The notes: generated from the letters alone by a model not told the origin. 64,000 bases of DNA from Stutzerimonas stutzeri (GCF_000590475.1 NZ_CP007441.1:4347032-4411031); one strand, 5' to 3'; numbered from the stretch's first letter, positions 54,612 through 63,551 are shown. Made by a program: numbers and translations.

Positions 54612-54934
54612 CGATCCTTCCCCCACGTCGACAAATATCCAAAACGACACCGCGCTGGCCCTGCCGAACAGATTCCATGCGGACCTCGTTCGATTATGTT
54701 TAGCAACTTGTGAACCAGACGCAGCGCGGCGACCACTGTAATGTGACAAGCCGCACAAATCCGCGGAATCATATTGCCGTCATCCGCAGCCAGGCAGTCG
54801 TGTAACGGATCAAAGGAAAGGAGGGGCCTGCCGGCGAGCTGAGGAAAGTCAGCGTGGCGTTCCGAAACAGGGCACCGCAGCGTTACAAACGCTGCGATTC
54901 GGTACGTCGACCGGAGCTGCAGCCACGCAAACCG
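54612..54934. other. Intergenic region between the two binding-protein genes
   Basis: Over 300 bases. A perfect nine-base-pair stem CGCAGCGTT-ACA-AACGCTGCG lies at 54876-54896, 38 bases past the stop of the right-hand gene (minus strand). It has no T run, so it is at best a Rho-independent-like or Rho-aided stop. The rest should hold the promoter of the left gene. No coding region seen. Confidence 0.45.
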
Positions 54935-55681
54935 CTACAGATAGCGACCGCTGATGGTGTCCAGCGTGCCGTCAGCGCGCATCTGCTCCAGAGCAGCCTG
55001 CAGCTTGGCTACGGTTTCATCGGGGATACTGTGATTGAGCGCCAGGTAGAGCTCTGCGCTGTCGAACTTAAGCACCCGCTTGAGCCCGGTCACACCTTGT
55101 TGCTTGGCCAGATAGCGCCCGGCTGGATCGCCCGTGGCCCAGAGATCGATCGCCCCGTTTTGCAGTTTCTCCACGTTGGTTTGGTCGCGCAGAACCAGCG
55201 ACGGCTCCAGCCCCTGCCCCGCCAGGTGCTCGGCAATCGCATCGCCTTTGTAGGCGCCGATGCGATACTGGCTGGCCTGCTCGAGCGTGCTGACATTGAT
55301 CGTGCTGTCGCCGCGCGCCAGCAGTACCCAGTCGTCCGGACCGATCGGCCCTACCCATTTGAATAGGTCTTCACGCTCCGGCAACCGCGCAGTGACGAAC
55401 ACGCCATATCCCGGCATATCCAGCGCCATCCTATAGATGCGCTCCCAAGGGAAACGCAGCGTCAGCGTGTAGTCGACGCCGGCACGCCTGAACATTTCGC
55501 GGACGATATCGGCGGCAATCCCGGTGATGTTTTCGTCACGCGCGAAATTCTTGCCATCGGCCGCCATGTTGTAGGGCGGAAAGTTCTCGGTAAGCAGGTT
55601 TATCGGCTCCGGTGCTGACTGCGCGGCGCCAGCGATCAGCGAGAGACTGGCGGCCGTCGCCAGAAGCATGGTTTTGAACAT
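54935..55681 (-). CDS. Periplasmic solute-binding protein, SBP family 3 (copy 2)
   Basis: A 248-residue paralogue of the previous protein, same length and same blocks: LLTENFPPYNMAADGKN, TLRFPWERIYRMAL and the C-terminal ISGRYL (IMRRYL in copy 1). Signal peptide ends at about AQSA (residues 20-23). About 60 percent of residues agree in aligned blocks by eye. It could be an ABC-type receptor that uses a distant permease, or a sensor/chemotaxis-linked binding protein. ATG at 55681, followed by the hisF gene upstream; a hairpin at 55706-55728 separates the two. Confidence 0.88.
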   Translation of the reverse strand: MFKTMLLATAASLSLIAGAAQSAPEPINLLTENFPPYNMAADGKNFARDENITGIAADIVREMFRRAGVDYTLTLRFPWERIYRMALDMPGYGVFVTARLPEREDLFKWVGPIGPDDWVLLARGDSTINVSTLEQASQYRIGAYKGDAIAEHLAGQGLEPSLVLRDQTNVEKLQNGAIDLWATGDPAGRYLAKQQGVTGLKRVLKFDSAELYLALNHSIPDETVAKLQAALEQMRADGTLDTISGRYL

Positions 55682-55705
55682 GATGTAATTCCCTAAAGAA
55701 GCCGG

Positions 55706-55728
55706 CAGCCGCGGCTCAATCGCGGCTG
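55706..55728 (-). terminator. Probable terminator of the his operon
   Basis: CAGCCGCG/CGCGGCTG form an eight-base-pair stem with a seven-base loop, 29 bases after the hisF stop on the minus strand. It is followed by CCGGCTTCTTT, a weak T run. Confidence 0.5.
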
Positions 55729-55756
55729 TGTTCCTGGTTGACTGCGCCGCGCCTGG

Positions 55757-56527
55757 TCAGCGCATCACGATGCCGCAGCTGGCCATGTAGGCTTTGGCTT
55801 CTGGCACCGTGTACTCACCGAAGTGGAAGATGCTGGCCGCCAGCACCGCATCGGCCTTGCCCTCGATGATTCCGTCGGCCAGGTGCTGCAGGTTACCGAC
55901 GCCACCGGATGCGATCACCGGGATGTGCACGGCCTCACTGATGGCTCGGGTCACGCCGAGGTCATAGCCGCTCTTGACGCCGTCCTGGTCCATGCTGGTC
56001 AAGAGGATCTCGCCGGCGCCCAGCGCTTCCATCTTCTGCGCCCAGAGCACGGCATCGAGCCCGGTAGGCTTGCGGCCGCCGTGGGTGAAGATTTCCCAGC
56101 GCGGTGTCTCGCCCGGCCTGGAGACCTTCTTCGCGTCGATGGCAACGACGATGCACTGCGAGCCGAAGCGCTCGGCGGCTTCGCCCACGAATTCGGGGGT
56201 GAACACGGCCGCGGTGTTGATCGAGACTTTATCTGCGCCCGCATTGAGAAGATTGCGGATGTCTTGCACGCTGCGCACACCGCCGCCTACGGTCAGCGGG
56301 ATGAACACCTGACTGGCCATGCGCTCTACCGTGTGCAGCGTGGTGTCGCGGTTATCGACACTGGCGGTGATGTCGAGAAAAGTGATTTCGTCGGCGCCCT
56401 GCTCGTCGTAGCGACGGGCGATTTCCACCGGATCGCCGGCATCGCGAATGTTCTCGAACTGAACGCCCTTGACCACGCGGCCATTGTCCACGTCGAGGCA
56501 GGGAATGATGCGTTTGGCCAATGCCAT
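55757..56527 (-). CDS. hisF: HisF, imidazole glycerol phosphate synthase cyclase subunit
   Basis: A 256-residue TIM barrel that with HisH makes imidazole glycerol phosphate and AICAR. The catalytic aspartates are in CLDVDNGRVVKG (D11) and LLTSMDQDGVKSGYD (D130 region); GGGVRSVQD and ASGGVGNLQHL bind the phosphates. The ATG at 56527 (MALAKRIIPC) matches the family; a longer frame from 56569 is rejected. Separated from hisA by 99 bases with repeat remnants. Confidence 0.97.
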   Translation of the reverse strand: MALAKRIIPCLDVDNGRVVKGVQFENIRDAGDPVEIARRYDEQGADEITFLDITASVDNRDTTLHTVERMASQVFIPLTVGGGVRSVQDIRNLLNAGADKVSINTAAVFTPEFVGEAAERFGSQCIVVAIDAKKVSRPGETPRWEIFTHGGRKPTGLDAVLWAQKMEALGAGEILLTSMDQDGVKSGYDLGVTRAISEAVHIPVIASGGVGNLQHLADGIIEGKADAVLAASIFHFGEYTVPEAKAYMASCGIVMR

Positions 56528-56544
56528 TGGACTTTCTCCGGAAG

Positions 56545-56626
56545 CAGCTTCTCGAGCCGCAGGCTTCAAGCTGAAAGTAATGTGTAGGGTGGATCGCGCT
56601 TCACCGATCTACCGCAGATCAGCGAA
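56545..56626. repeat. Repeat remnants between hisA and hisF
   Basis: GAGCCGCAGGCTTCAAGCTGAAAG (56553-56576, part of the AGCT-type heptamer family) is followed by TGTAGGGTGGATCGCGCTTCACC (56582-56604), related to the element between engB and gcvP. Both are intergenic dispersed motifs rather than coding DNA. Confidence 0.4.
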
Positions 56627-57370
56627 TCACTCGTCCTTGTACTTCAGATCGCAAAGCGCCTGGGCCTCAGCGACATCGAGCGTCCCTTCGTAGATCGCCC
56701 GGCCGGTGATGGCACCGATAATGCCAGGGGTGTTGGTGTCGAGCAGCTTCTGGATATCACCGATGTTGTGGATGCCGCCGGAGGCGATCACCGGGATACG
56801 GCTGGCGTTGGCCAGTGCTACCGTCGCCTCGACGTTGCAGCCTTGCATCATGCCGTCTTTGGCGATATCGGTGTAGACGATTGCCGAAACGCCATCGGCC
56901 TCGAAACGACGCGCCAGATCCACGGCCTGCACGCTGCTGACCTCGGCCCAGCCATCGGTGGCGACGAAGCCATCCTTGGCGTCCAGGCCGACGATCACCT
57001 TGCCCGGGAAGGCGCGGCAGGCCTCAGAAACGAACGCCGGCTCCTTGACCGCCTTGGTGCCGATGATCACGTAGCTGACGCCAGCGCGTACGTAGTGTTC
57101 TATGGTTTCCAGGGTACGGATGCCGCCCCCTATCTGGATCGGCAGGTCCGGATAACGCTTGGCGATCGCGGTGACCACTTCGCCGTTGACCGGCTGCCCC
57201 TCGAAGGCACCGTTGAGATCGACCAGATGCAGACGACGGCAACCGGCCTCGACCCACTTGGCGGCCATGGCTACCGGATCGTCAGAGAACACCGTGGCGT
57301 CGTCCATAAGCCCCTGACGCAGACGCACGCAGGCGCCGTCCTTGAGATCGATGGCGGGAATAATCAGCAT
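56627..57370 (-). CDS. hisA: HisA, phosphoribosylformimino-5-aminoimidazole carboxamide ribotide isomerase
   Basis: A 247-residue TIM barrel, paralogous to HisF. Catalytic aspartates lie in PAIDLKDGACVRL (D8) and YTDIAKDGMMQG (about D130). IGGGIRTLETIEHY and ASGGIHNIGDI are phosphate loops. ATG at 57370 gives the family start MLIIPAIDL. It follows the DUF2164 gene by 35 bases. It makes the isomer used by HisHF. Confidence 0.97.
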   Translation of the reverse strand: MLIIPAIDLKDGACVRLRQGLMDDATVFSDDPVAMAAKWVEAGCRRLHLVDLNGAFEGQPVNGEVVTAIAKRYPDLPIQIGGGIRTLETIEHYVRAGVSYVIIGTKAVKEPAFVSEACRAFPGKVIVGLDAKDGFVATDGWAEVSSVQAVDLARRFEADGVSAIVYTDIAKDGMMQGCNVEATVALANASRIPVIASGGIHNIGDIQKLLDTNTPGIIGAITGRAIYEGTLDVAEAQALCDLKYKDE

Positions 57371-57405
57371 GGCTCGAACCTGTTCAATCAAGTGTCGGTT
57401 AAGGG

Positions 57406-57666
57406 TCAGCTCTTCTCGAGCGCCCACAAGTCGCTTTCAATGCTTTCAAACCTTTCTTTAAGGTGTGTCTGCACATCGAAAATCGCCTTGTTGTAGTAGA
57501 GGGGAGCAATCTCGCGAGCAAACAGATCGAGTACTTCCTGCGCCTCGAAGGAGCCGAGCTCCAGCTCGAAACGATCTTCCAGAAAGCGCTTTATGATCTG
57601 CTGCGCCGCCTGTTCCTGAGCGGAATCCAGCGTCAGGACCGGTGCCTTGAGCTTTGCCCGGCTCAT
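57406..57666 (-). CDS. DUF2164 family protein
   Basis: An 86-residue helical protein between hisH and hisA. FLEDRFELELGSFEAQEVLDLFAREI (about residues 29-54, quoted in parts FELELGSFEAQE) and the PLYYNKAIFDVQTHL segment are family signatures; the function is not known. The ATG at 57666 overlaps the hisH stop by one base (TAATG), so it is translated as part of the his operon. Its conserved position in pseudomonad his operons suggests a link, but no role is proven. Confidence 0.85.
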   Translation of the reverse strand: MSRAKLKAPVLTLDSAQEQAAQQIIKRFLEDRFELELGSFEAQEVLDLFAREIAPLYYNKAIFDVQTHLKERFESIESDLWALEKS

Positions 57667-58304
57667 TACCAGCGGCCGTCCCATGCGGCAAAGTTCTGCA
57701 GCAGCTGCAAGCCGTGGGTGTGGCTCTTCTCGGGATGGAACTGCACGGCGAAGCGCGAACCGTCAGCAAGCGCAGCGGCGAAATCCTTGCCGTAGTGGCC
57801 GCGACCGACCACCTGTCTTGGACTGCCCGCTTCGATGTAATAGCTGTGCACGAAATAGAAGCGGCCGTCGGCGGGAATGTTGTGCCAGAGTGGGTGGGCA
57901 ATCGCCTGCTCCACCTGGTTCCAGCCCATGTGCGGCACCTTCAGGCGCTCACCATCCTCTTCCATATCTTTGCCGAAGAAGCGCACCTGTCCGGGAAACA
58001 GGCCGATGCAATCGACACCGCCGTTTTCCTCGCTGCGCTCCATCAACGCCTGCATGCCGACGCAAATGCCGAGGAAGGGACGGTCGACGCTGACTTCGCG
58101 GACCAGCTCGTCGAAGCCCAGCCGACGGATTTCAGCCATGCAATCGCGGATCGCACCGACGCCAGGGAACACCACCCGATCGGCTTCGCGGATGACCTGA
58201 GCATCGCTGGTGATCAACACGCGACCAGCGCCCACGTGCTCAAGGGCCTTGGCCACCGAGTGCAGGTTGCCCATACCGTAATCGATAACTGCAACGGTCT
58301 GCAT
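57666..58304 (-). CDS. hisH: HisH, glutamine amidotransferase subunit of imidazole glycerol phosphate synthase
   Basis: A 212-residue class I glutaminase that delivers ammonia to HisF. The nucleophile cysteine is in FLGICVGMQ (about residue 82) and the His-Glu pair in FAVQFHPEKSH (about 195). DYGMGNLHSV at the N-terminus is the family start. ATG at 58304 overlaps the hisB stop by one base (TAATG); a TTG three codons upstream is not needed. Confidence 0.97.
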   Translation of the reverse strand: MQTVAVIDYGMGNLHSVAKALEHVGAGRVLITSDAQVIREADRVVFPGVGAIRDCMAEIRRLGFDELVREVSVDRPFLGICVGMQALMERSEENGGVDCIGLFPGQVRFFGKDMEEDGERLKVPHMGWNQVEQAIAHPLWHNIPADGRFYFVHSYYIEAGSPRQVVGRGHYGKDFAAALADGSRFAVQFHPEKSHTHGLQLLQNFAAWDGRW

Positions 58305-58897
58305 TACAGGCAACCCTTGGTCGAAGGCATCTGGCCGGCCATGCGCTCGTCCAGCGTTACCGCCATGCGCAGCGCGCGGCCGAAGGCCTTGAACACGGTT
58401 TCGATCTGGTGGTGGGTGTTGTGCCCGCGCAGGTTGTCGATGTGCAGGGTTACCAGTGCATGGTTGACAAAACCCTGGAAGAATTCCTGGAACAGATCGA
58501 CATCGAAGCCGCCAACGGTCGCGCGGGTGTAGGGCACATGCATCTGTAGCCCTGGACGCCCGGAGAAGTCGATCACCACGCGTGACAGCGCTTCATCCAG
58601 CGGCACGTAGGAATGCCCGTAGCGGGTCATACCCTTCTTGTCGCCGACGGCCTGGGCAAAGGCCTGGCCGAGGGTGATACCGACATCTTCCACAGTATGA
58701 TGATCGTCGATATGCAGATCGCCCTTGCACTCGATATCCAGATCGATCAGCCCGTGTCGCGCGATCTGGTCGAGCATGTGTTCGAGAAAGGGCACACCGA
58801 TGGCGAAGCGGGACTTACCGGTGCCATCGAGGTTAATGGTGGCCTTGACCTGGGTTTCCAGGGTGTTGCGCTCTACGCATGCCGTACGTTCGGACAT
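58304..58897 (-). CDS. hisB: HisB, imidazoleglycerol-phosphate dehydratase
   Basis: A 197-residue monofunctional dehydratase with two homologous halves. Manganese ligands are in FLEHMLDQIARHG (about residues 38-50) and DDHHTVEDVGI (about 65-75); the second half repeats them in LFQEFFQGFVNHA and DNLRGHNTHHQIE. Unlike E. coli HisB there is no phosphatase domain. ATG at 58897; a much longer in-frame frame extends into the divergent gene and is rejected. First gene of hisB-hisH-DUF2164-hisA-hisF. Confidence 0.97.
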   Translation of the reverse strand: MSERTACVERNTLETQVKATINLDGTGKSRFAIGVPFLEHMLDQIARHGLIDLDIECKGDLHIDDHHTVEDVGITLGQAFAQAVGDKKGMTRYGHSYVPLDEALSRVVIDFSGRPGLQMHVPYTRATVGGFDVDLFQEFFQGFVNHALVTLHIDNLRGHNTHHQIETVFKAFGRALRMAVTLDERMAGQMPSTKGCL

Positions 58898-58934
58898 CGA
58901 CAGCTCCGCTGATCGTGGGGCTAAAAAGATCGGC

Positions 58935-58940
58935 ATTATA
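58935..58940 (-). promoter_or_regulatory. Possible -10 box of the his operon
   Basis: A perfect TATAAT on the minus strand 38 bases upstream of the hisB ATG. The corresponding -35 region (ATCCTC) is poor, so the promoter is tentative. Confidence 0.3.
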
Positions 58941-59188
58941 GGCGTAAACCCGCCTGCGAGGATACGCGCCCCGGCGGCTTGCAAGACGGCTAGCGAGCCG
59001 CCGAGCGGGCGATCGCCGTTGCATCGCGTCGTCTGGCGTCGCTGAAGCCTCAGGTAAAGATCTTCCCGATGCGGCCAAAAGCAGATTTGCCCAACGATGC
59101 AGCCCATCGGAACAGGGCGCACGGCCACCGTGCGCTGGCAAGCCGGCACAGTTATGCTTGCGGCAACCACACAGCTTGCCAGGTCAGC

Positions 59189-59587
59189 ATGCCCGTATTC
59201 GTCGAAACCGTCACTGAGCCCAGCCAGCAGGATCGCATCGATCTGATGAAAATCTATGCCGACGCCCCGCACTGGCTGCTGGCGCCTTACGCCGACGCCG
59301 CGGCTCTGATCGAGGCGGGACTGGCCGACCGTAGCCTGATCGCCGGTCGTTTCAATGATCGTCTGCTCGGTGCAGCGCTGCTGCAGCGCGGCGCGCCTCA
59401 TTGGCGTCTCTCGCACCTGTGCGTCCGCAAGATCACTCGCCGTCGTGGCGTTGGCAAACGGATCCTGGACGAGTGCCGACGTCTGGCTGCCGAAGCCTCG
59501 AACGAGCTGCATCTCGTAGCGCCACCGGCGCACCTCGAAGCCCAGGCGCTGGCCGCGCGAACGCATCTGCCACTGGATCCCAGCTAG
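59189..59587 (+). CDS. PanZ/PanM-like acetyl-CoA-sensing GNAT-fold protein
   Basis: A 132-residue protein of the GNAT fold. ETVTEPSQQDRIDLMKIYADAP at the N-terminus (quoted in part) and the acetyl-CoA loop RKITRRRGVGKRIL (about residues 76-89) match the PanZ/PanM group, which binds PanD and senses acetyl-CoA to control beta-alanine synthesis. Whether PanD maturation applies here is inferred from family. ATG 59189 gives the family start MPVFVETV. Monocistronic, divergent from hisB. Confidence 0.82.
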   Translation: MPVFVETVTEPSQQDRIDLMKIYADAPHWLLAPYADAAALIEAGLADRSLIAGRFNDRLLGAALLQRGAPHWRLSHLCVRKITRRRGVGKRILDECRRLAAEASNELHLVAPPAHLEAQALAARTHLPLDPS

Positions 59588-59729
59588 TTCTGGCTGAACC
59601 GTTGCCTGCGCCTGCGCAGTCGGCCAGGAACCCCAGCGCGTGTAGCCACTCCAACGCCAGCTGCGGCGAAGCCATGGTCCGCGGCGCTATACTCGCTGCT
59701 TTTGAACGCCAAACACAAAGGACCTGTCC

Positions 59730-61955
59730 ATGAAAGCGCTCGGCAAGATCCTGGGCCTGGTAATCCTCGGGTTGCTGCTCCTCATCGTCGCATTGGGCTT
59801 TGCCCTGACCCACCTGTTCGACCCCAACGATTACAAGGATGAGATTCGCGAACTTGCCCGCGACAAAGCCGGACTCGAGCTGAATATTGCCGGCGACATC
59901 GGCTGGAGCCTGTTCCCCTGGCTCGGATTGGAGCTGCACGACACCACCCTGGCCAGCGTCCGTACGCCGCAGCAGCCTTTCGCCGACCTGCGCATGCTCG
60001 GCCTCTCGGTCCGGGTGCTTCCCCTGCTCAGCCGCGAAGTGCAGATGAGCGATATCACGCTCAACGGCCTCAATCTGACCCTGGATCGCGACGAGAACGG
60101 CAAGGGCAACTGGGAAGGCGTGGGCCAACCGGTCGCCCGCGAAACGCAGCCTGGCGACAAACAACCAGCGGAACCGACCGAAGCCCCGGCTGACGAGGGA
60201 AAGGCCGACAGCCCCAAGCGCCCCTTGCGACTCGATATCGATAGCCTGACCGTCAGCGATGCTCGGGTGTCCTACCACGACGCGAAAAGCGGCCAGCAGT
60301 TCAGTGCCGAGGGCATCGAGCTAACAACGGGCGCCATACGCGAAGCCACCTCGATTCCGGTCAAACTTAACGCCTTCTTCGGCAGTAACAAGCCGGTAAT
60401 GCGTGCGCGTACCGAACTGCAAGGCGCGCTGCGCTTCGATACCAAACTGCAACGCTATCAGCTCGAAGACCTGCGCCTGAGCGGCGAGGCCTCCGGCGAA
60501 CCGCTGCAAGGCAAAACGCTCTCCTTCAGCGCTCAGGGCCAACTGCTGGCCGATCTCGCGGCCGACGTCGCCGAGTGGACCAGCCTCAAGTTCACCGCCA
60601 ACCAATTGCGCGGTCTTGGCGAGCTGAAGATGCGCGATCTGCAAGAACAGCCGAAGATCGCCGGCACCCTGTCAATCGCCCAACTCAACCTGCGCGAATT
60701 TCTCGACAGCATCGGCCAACAGCTTCCGGCGACGGCTGACAACACCGCGCTGAGCAAAGCCGAACTGGTCACCCGCCTGACCGGAACCTCCAGCAGCCTG
60801 ACGTTTGAAGAACTCGACCTGAAGCTGGATGACAGCACTTTCACCGGCCAGATTGGCATCAGCGATTTCGCTAAACAGGCACTGCGAGTCGACCTCAAGG
60901 GCGATCAGCTGAACCTTGATCGTTACCTGCCGCCGCCAGGTAAGGAAGATGGGGCCGGCGCGACTCGCCAAAGCGAGGTAGACGCTACCGAAGCCGCTGC
61001 AATCGGCAGCGGCACCACGCCCCTGCCAGACAAGCCGACCCAGCAAGCCTGGAGCGAAGCCCCAGTCCTGCCGATAAGCACACTGCGCAGCCTGGACACT
61101 CGAATCAATCTGGATATCAGCAGCCTCACCGCCATGAAACTGCCGCTCGACGGTTTCGTGCTCAAGGCACGCAGCGCAGGTGGTCTGCTGACGCTGCAGG
61201 AGCTGCGCGGTGGCGTCTATAACGGCCGCGTGGATGCTTCGGCCAGCCTCGATGTGCGACCGGAGGTACCGTTGATAACCGCCCAGACCCGCTTAGCCCG
61301 CGTCCCGGTCGAACGTCTGCTGCAAAGCCAGGGGGAAAAAGTCACTATCAAGGGCCTGCTCAATCTGGACAGCGACCTTAGCAGCCAGGGCAACAGCCAG
61401 AAGGCCTGGATTGACAACCTCAACGGCAACATCGGTTTCATCGTCGACAACGGCATCCTCATCGACGCCAACCTCGAACAGCAACTTTGCCATGCCATCG
61501 CCACGCTCAACCGCAAATCCCTCACCAGCGACCCGCGTAGCAAGGACACCCCGTTCCGCCAATTGAAGGGCAGCCTGAACCTGCGCAACGGCATCGCCAG
61601 CAACCCGGACCTGAAGGTCAGCATTCCCGGCCTGACGGTCAACGGCAACGGCGACGTCGACTTGCGTGTGCTGGGCATGGACTACCGCGTCGGTATTGTC
61701 GTCGAAGGGGACAAGGGCGCGATGCCCGATCCGGCCTGCGCGGTTAACGAGCGCTATGTTGGCATCGAATGGCCACTGCGTTGCCGCGGCCCGCTGGAGC
61801 TAGGCGCCAAGGCTTGCCGCTTCGACAAGGACGGTCTTGGCAAGATCGCTGGCAGGCTCGCCGGAGAAAAACTCAACGAAAAGATCGAAGAAAAGCTTGG
61901 AGACAAGGTCAGCCCTGAATTGAAAGACGCCCTCAAAGGCCTGTTCAACCGATGA
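59730..61955 (+). CDS. AsmA family protein
   Basis: A 741-residue envelope protein with one N-terminal membrane helix (about residues 7-27) and a very long periplasmic part. The N-terminal AsmA domain (LFDPNDYKDEIRELA, about residue 30) and the C-terminal AsmA_2 part (about 480-700: GGVYNGRVDASASL, NGNGDVDLRVLGMDYRV) are plain. The family is related to bridge-like lipid transfer proteins, and AsmA affects outer-membrane lipid and protein content. ATG at 59730 has AAAGGAC upstream. The stop overlaps the mutY start (ATGA), so the two are coupled. Confidence 0.92.
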   Translation: MKALGKILGLVILGLLLLIVALGFALTHLFDPNDYKDEIRELARDKAGLELNIAGDIGWSLFPWLGLELHDTTLASVRTPQQPFADLRMLGLSVRVLPLLSREVQMSDITLNGLNLTLDRDENGKGNWEGVGQPVARETQPGDKQPAEPTEAPADEGKADSPKRPLRLDIDSLTVSDARVSYHDAKSGQQFSAEGIELTTGAIREATSIPVKLNAFFGSNKPVMRARTELQGALRFDTKLQRYQLEDLRLSGEASGEPLQGKTLSFSAQGQLLADLAADVAEWTSLKFTANQLRGLGELKMRDLQEQPKIAGTLSIAQLNLREFLDSIGQQLPATADNTALSKAELVTRLTGTSSSLTFEELDLKLDDSTFTGQIGISDFAKQALRVDLKGDQLNLDRYLPPPGKEDGAGATRQSEVDATEAAAIGSGTTPLPDKPTQQAWSEAPVLPISTLRSLDTRINLDISSLTAMKLPLDGFVLKARSAGGLLTLQELRGGVYNGRVDASASLDVRPEVPLITAQTRLARVPVERLLQSQGEKVTIKGLLNLDSDLSSQGNSQKAWIDNLNGNIGFIVDNGILIDANLEQQLCHAIATLNRKSLTSDPRSKDTPFRQLKGSLNLRNGIASNPDLKVSIPGLTVNGNGDVDLRVLGMDYRVGIVVEGDKGAMPDPACAVNERYVGIEWPLRCRGPLELGAKACRFDKDGLGKIAGRLAGEKLNEKIEEKLGDKVSPELKDALKGLFNR

Positions 61956-63034
61956 CGCCTCAGCCAATGAGTCCTGAACAATTCGGCGCGGCGGTTCTGG
62001 ATTGGTACGACCGCCACGGCCGCAAGGATCTACCCTGGCAGCAGGGCATCACGCCGTATCGGGTCTGGGTGTCGGAGATCATGCTGCAGCAGACCCAGGT
62101 CAGTACCGTACTCGGCTACTTCGATCGCTTCATGGACGCGCTGCCAACGGTTGAAGCATTGGCAGACGCTGCCGAAGATGAAGTGCTGCACCTGTGGACC
62201 GGCCTGGGCTACTACAGTCGCGCGCGCAACCTGCACAAGACCGCCAAGCTGATCGTTGCCGAGCGTGGCGGCGAATTTCCGCAGTGCGTCGACCAGCTCG
62301 CCGAGCTGCCCGGCATCGGCCGCTCCACCGCTGGCGCCATCGCCAGCCTGAGCATGGGCCTGCGCGCGCCGATACTCGACGGCAACGTCAAGCGTGTGTT
62401 GGCCCGCTACGTCGCGCAGGACGGCTATCCCGGTGAACCGAAAGTCGCCAGACAGCTCTGGGACGTGGCCGAATGCATGACCCCGCAAGCGCGTGTCAAT
62501 CACTACACCCAGGCGATGATGGATCTCGGCGCGACGCTCTGCACACGTAGCAAGCCCAGCTGTCTGCTCTGCCCGTTGAAGAGTGGCTGTCGCGCCCATC
62601 TGCTCGGCCGCGAAACCGAGTTTCCAGTCCCCAAACCGCGCAAGGCCTTGCCGCAGAAGCACACCCTGATGCCACTGCTGGCCAACCATGAAGGCGCCAT
62701 CCTGCTCTATCGCCGCCCGCCCACGGGCCTCTGGGGCGGGCTTTGGAGCCTGCCGGAGCTGGACGATCTGGCCGCGCTCGATCCACTCGCCGCACGGCAT
62801 GCCCTGCAGCTGCAGCAGCGCCACGAGCTGCCCGGCCTGACCCATACCTTCAGCCATTTCCAGCTGGCCATCGAGCCCTGGCTGATCAGAGTGAAGTCCG
62901 AGGGCGACGCCGTGGCCGAGCCAGACTGGCTCTGGTATAACCTCGCCACCCCGCCGCGACTGGGGCTCGCCGCCCCGGTGAAGACGCTGCTCAAGCGCGC
63001 CGCCGCTGAATTGAACGCAGGAGAGATGTCATGA
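61952..63034 (+). CDS. mutY: MutY, adenine DNA glycosylase
   Basis: A 360-residue repair enzyme that removes adenine opposite 8-oxoguanine. The catalytic glutamate is in VWVSEIMLQQTQV (E42), and the helix-hairpin-helix with the catalytic aspartate follows: LPGIGRSTAGAI and ILDGNVKRV. The iron-sulfur cluster is bound by C-X6-C-X2-C-X5-C (about residues 196-212). The C-terminal NUDIX-like domain (about 230-345) recognises 8-oxoG. Start overlaps the AsmA stop by four bases and the stop overlaps yggX by four bases. Confidence 0.96.
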   Translation: MTPQPMSPEQFGAAVLDWYDRHGRKDLPWQQGITPYRVWVSEIMLQQTQVSTVLGYFDRFMDALPTVEALADAAEDEVLHLWTGLGYYSRARNLHKTAKLIVAERGGEFPQCVDQLAELPGIGRSTAGAIASLSMGLRAPILDGNVKRVLARYVAQDGYPGEPKVARQLWDVAECMTPQARVNHYTQAMMDLGATLCTRSKPSCLLCPLKSGCRAHLLGRETEFPVPKPRKALPQKHTLMPLLANHEGAILLYRRPPTGLWGGLWSLPELDDLAALDPLAARHALQLQQRHELPGLTHTFSHFQLAIEPWLIRVKSEGDAVAEPDWLWYNLATPPRLGLAAPVKTLLKRAAAELNAGEMS

Positions 63035-63303
63035 CCCGCACCGTGAACTGCCGCAAATACAAAGAAGAACTGCCTGGCCTGGATCGCCCGCCTTATCCGG
63101 GCGCGAAAGGCGAGGATATCTACAACAACGTGTCGAAGAAGGCCTGGGACGACTGGCAGAAACACCAGACCATGCTGATCAACGAGCGTCGGCTGAACAT
63201 GATGAACGCCGAGGACCGCAAGTTTTTGCAGGCCGAGATGGACAAATTCCTCTCCGGCGAAGAGTACGCCCAGGCCGAAGGCTACGTACCGCCGAGCGAA
63301 TGA
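63031..63303 (+). CDS. yggX: YggX, oxidative damage protection / Fe(2+)-trafficking protein
   Basis: A 90-residue protein with conserved cysteine at residue 7 (TVNCRKYKEEL) and the LDRPPYPGAKG, KKAWDDWQKHQTMLINE and DAQ-like EDRKFLQAEMDKFL blocks of the family. It protects iron-sulfur clusters against oxidants. It is coupled to mutY by an ATGA overlap, the usual mutY-yggX pair; both serve oxidative stress repair. Confidence 0.96.
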   Translation: MTRTVNCRKYKEELPGLDRPPYPGAKGEDIYNNVSKKAWDDWQKHQTMLINERRLNMMNAEDRKFLQAEMDKFLSGEEYAQAEGYVPPSE

Positions 63304-63435
63304 TGCGCTGACCGAAGCGAGTCAAGCCCTGCGCAAGGCTCGCTCCAACGGCGCATCGCCGTGGCCCGGAACGCTCACCGGAACATGGTCACAACGCTAA
63401 ACGCCCGTTCTGACTAAATATTTTCCCGGCCGCGC

Positions 63436-63464
63436 TTGACAGGCAAAAGCCAAATCCGTCTAAT
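63436..63464 (+). promoter_or_regulatory. Promoter of tRNA-Phe
   Basis: TTGACA (63436-63441), 17-base spacer, TCTAAT (63459-63464), followed by a GC-rich discriminator AGCGCC, as usual for stringently controlled stable RNA promoters. The transcript would begin a few bases before the tRNA. Confidence 0.7.
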
Positions 63465-63475
63465 AGCGCCCCGTT

Positions 63476-63551
63476 GCCCAGGTAGCTCAGTCGGTAGAGC
63501 AGGGGATTGAAAATCCCCGTGTCGGCGGTTCGATTCCGTCCCTGGGCACCA
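63476..63551 (+). tRNA. tRNA-Phe (anticodon GAA)
   Basis: 76 bases including the encoded CCA. The acceptor stem GCCCAGG pairs with CCTGGGC; the D arm carries AGCTCAGTCGGTAGAGC; the anticodon stem-loop GGGGATTGAAAATCCCC has anticodon GAA; and the T arm reads GGCGGTTCGATTCCGTC. All stems close. It has its own promoter and terminator. Confidence 0.98.

Noticed and set aside
58898..59566. Extended hisB start giving a 420-residue protein
   Set aside because: The extra N-terminal part overlaps the divergent panZ-like gene and lacks similarity to any HisB domain; the ATG at 58897 gives the normal length.
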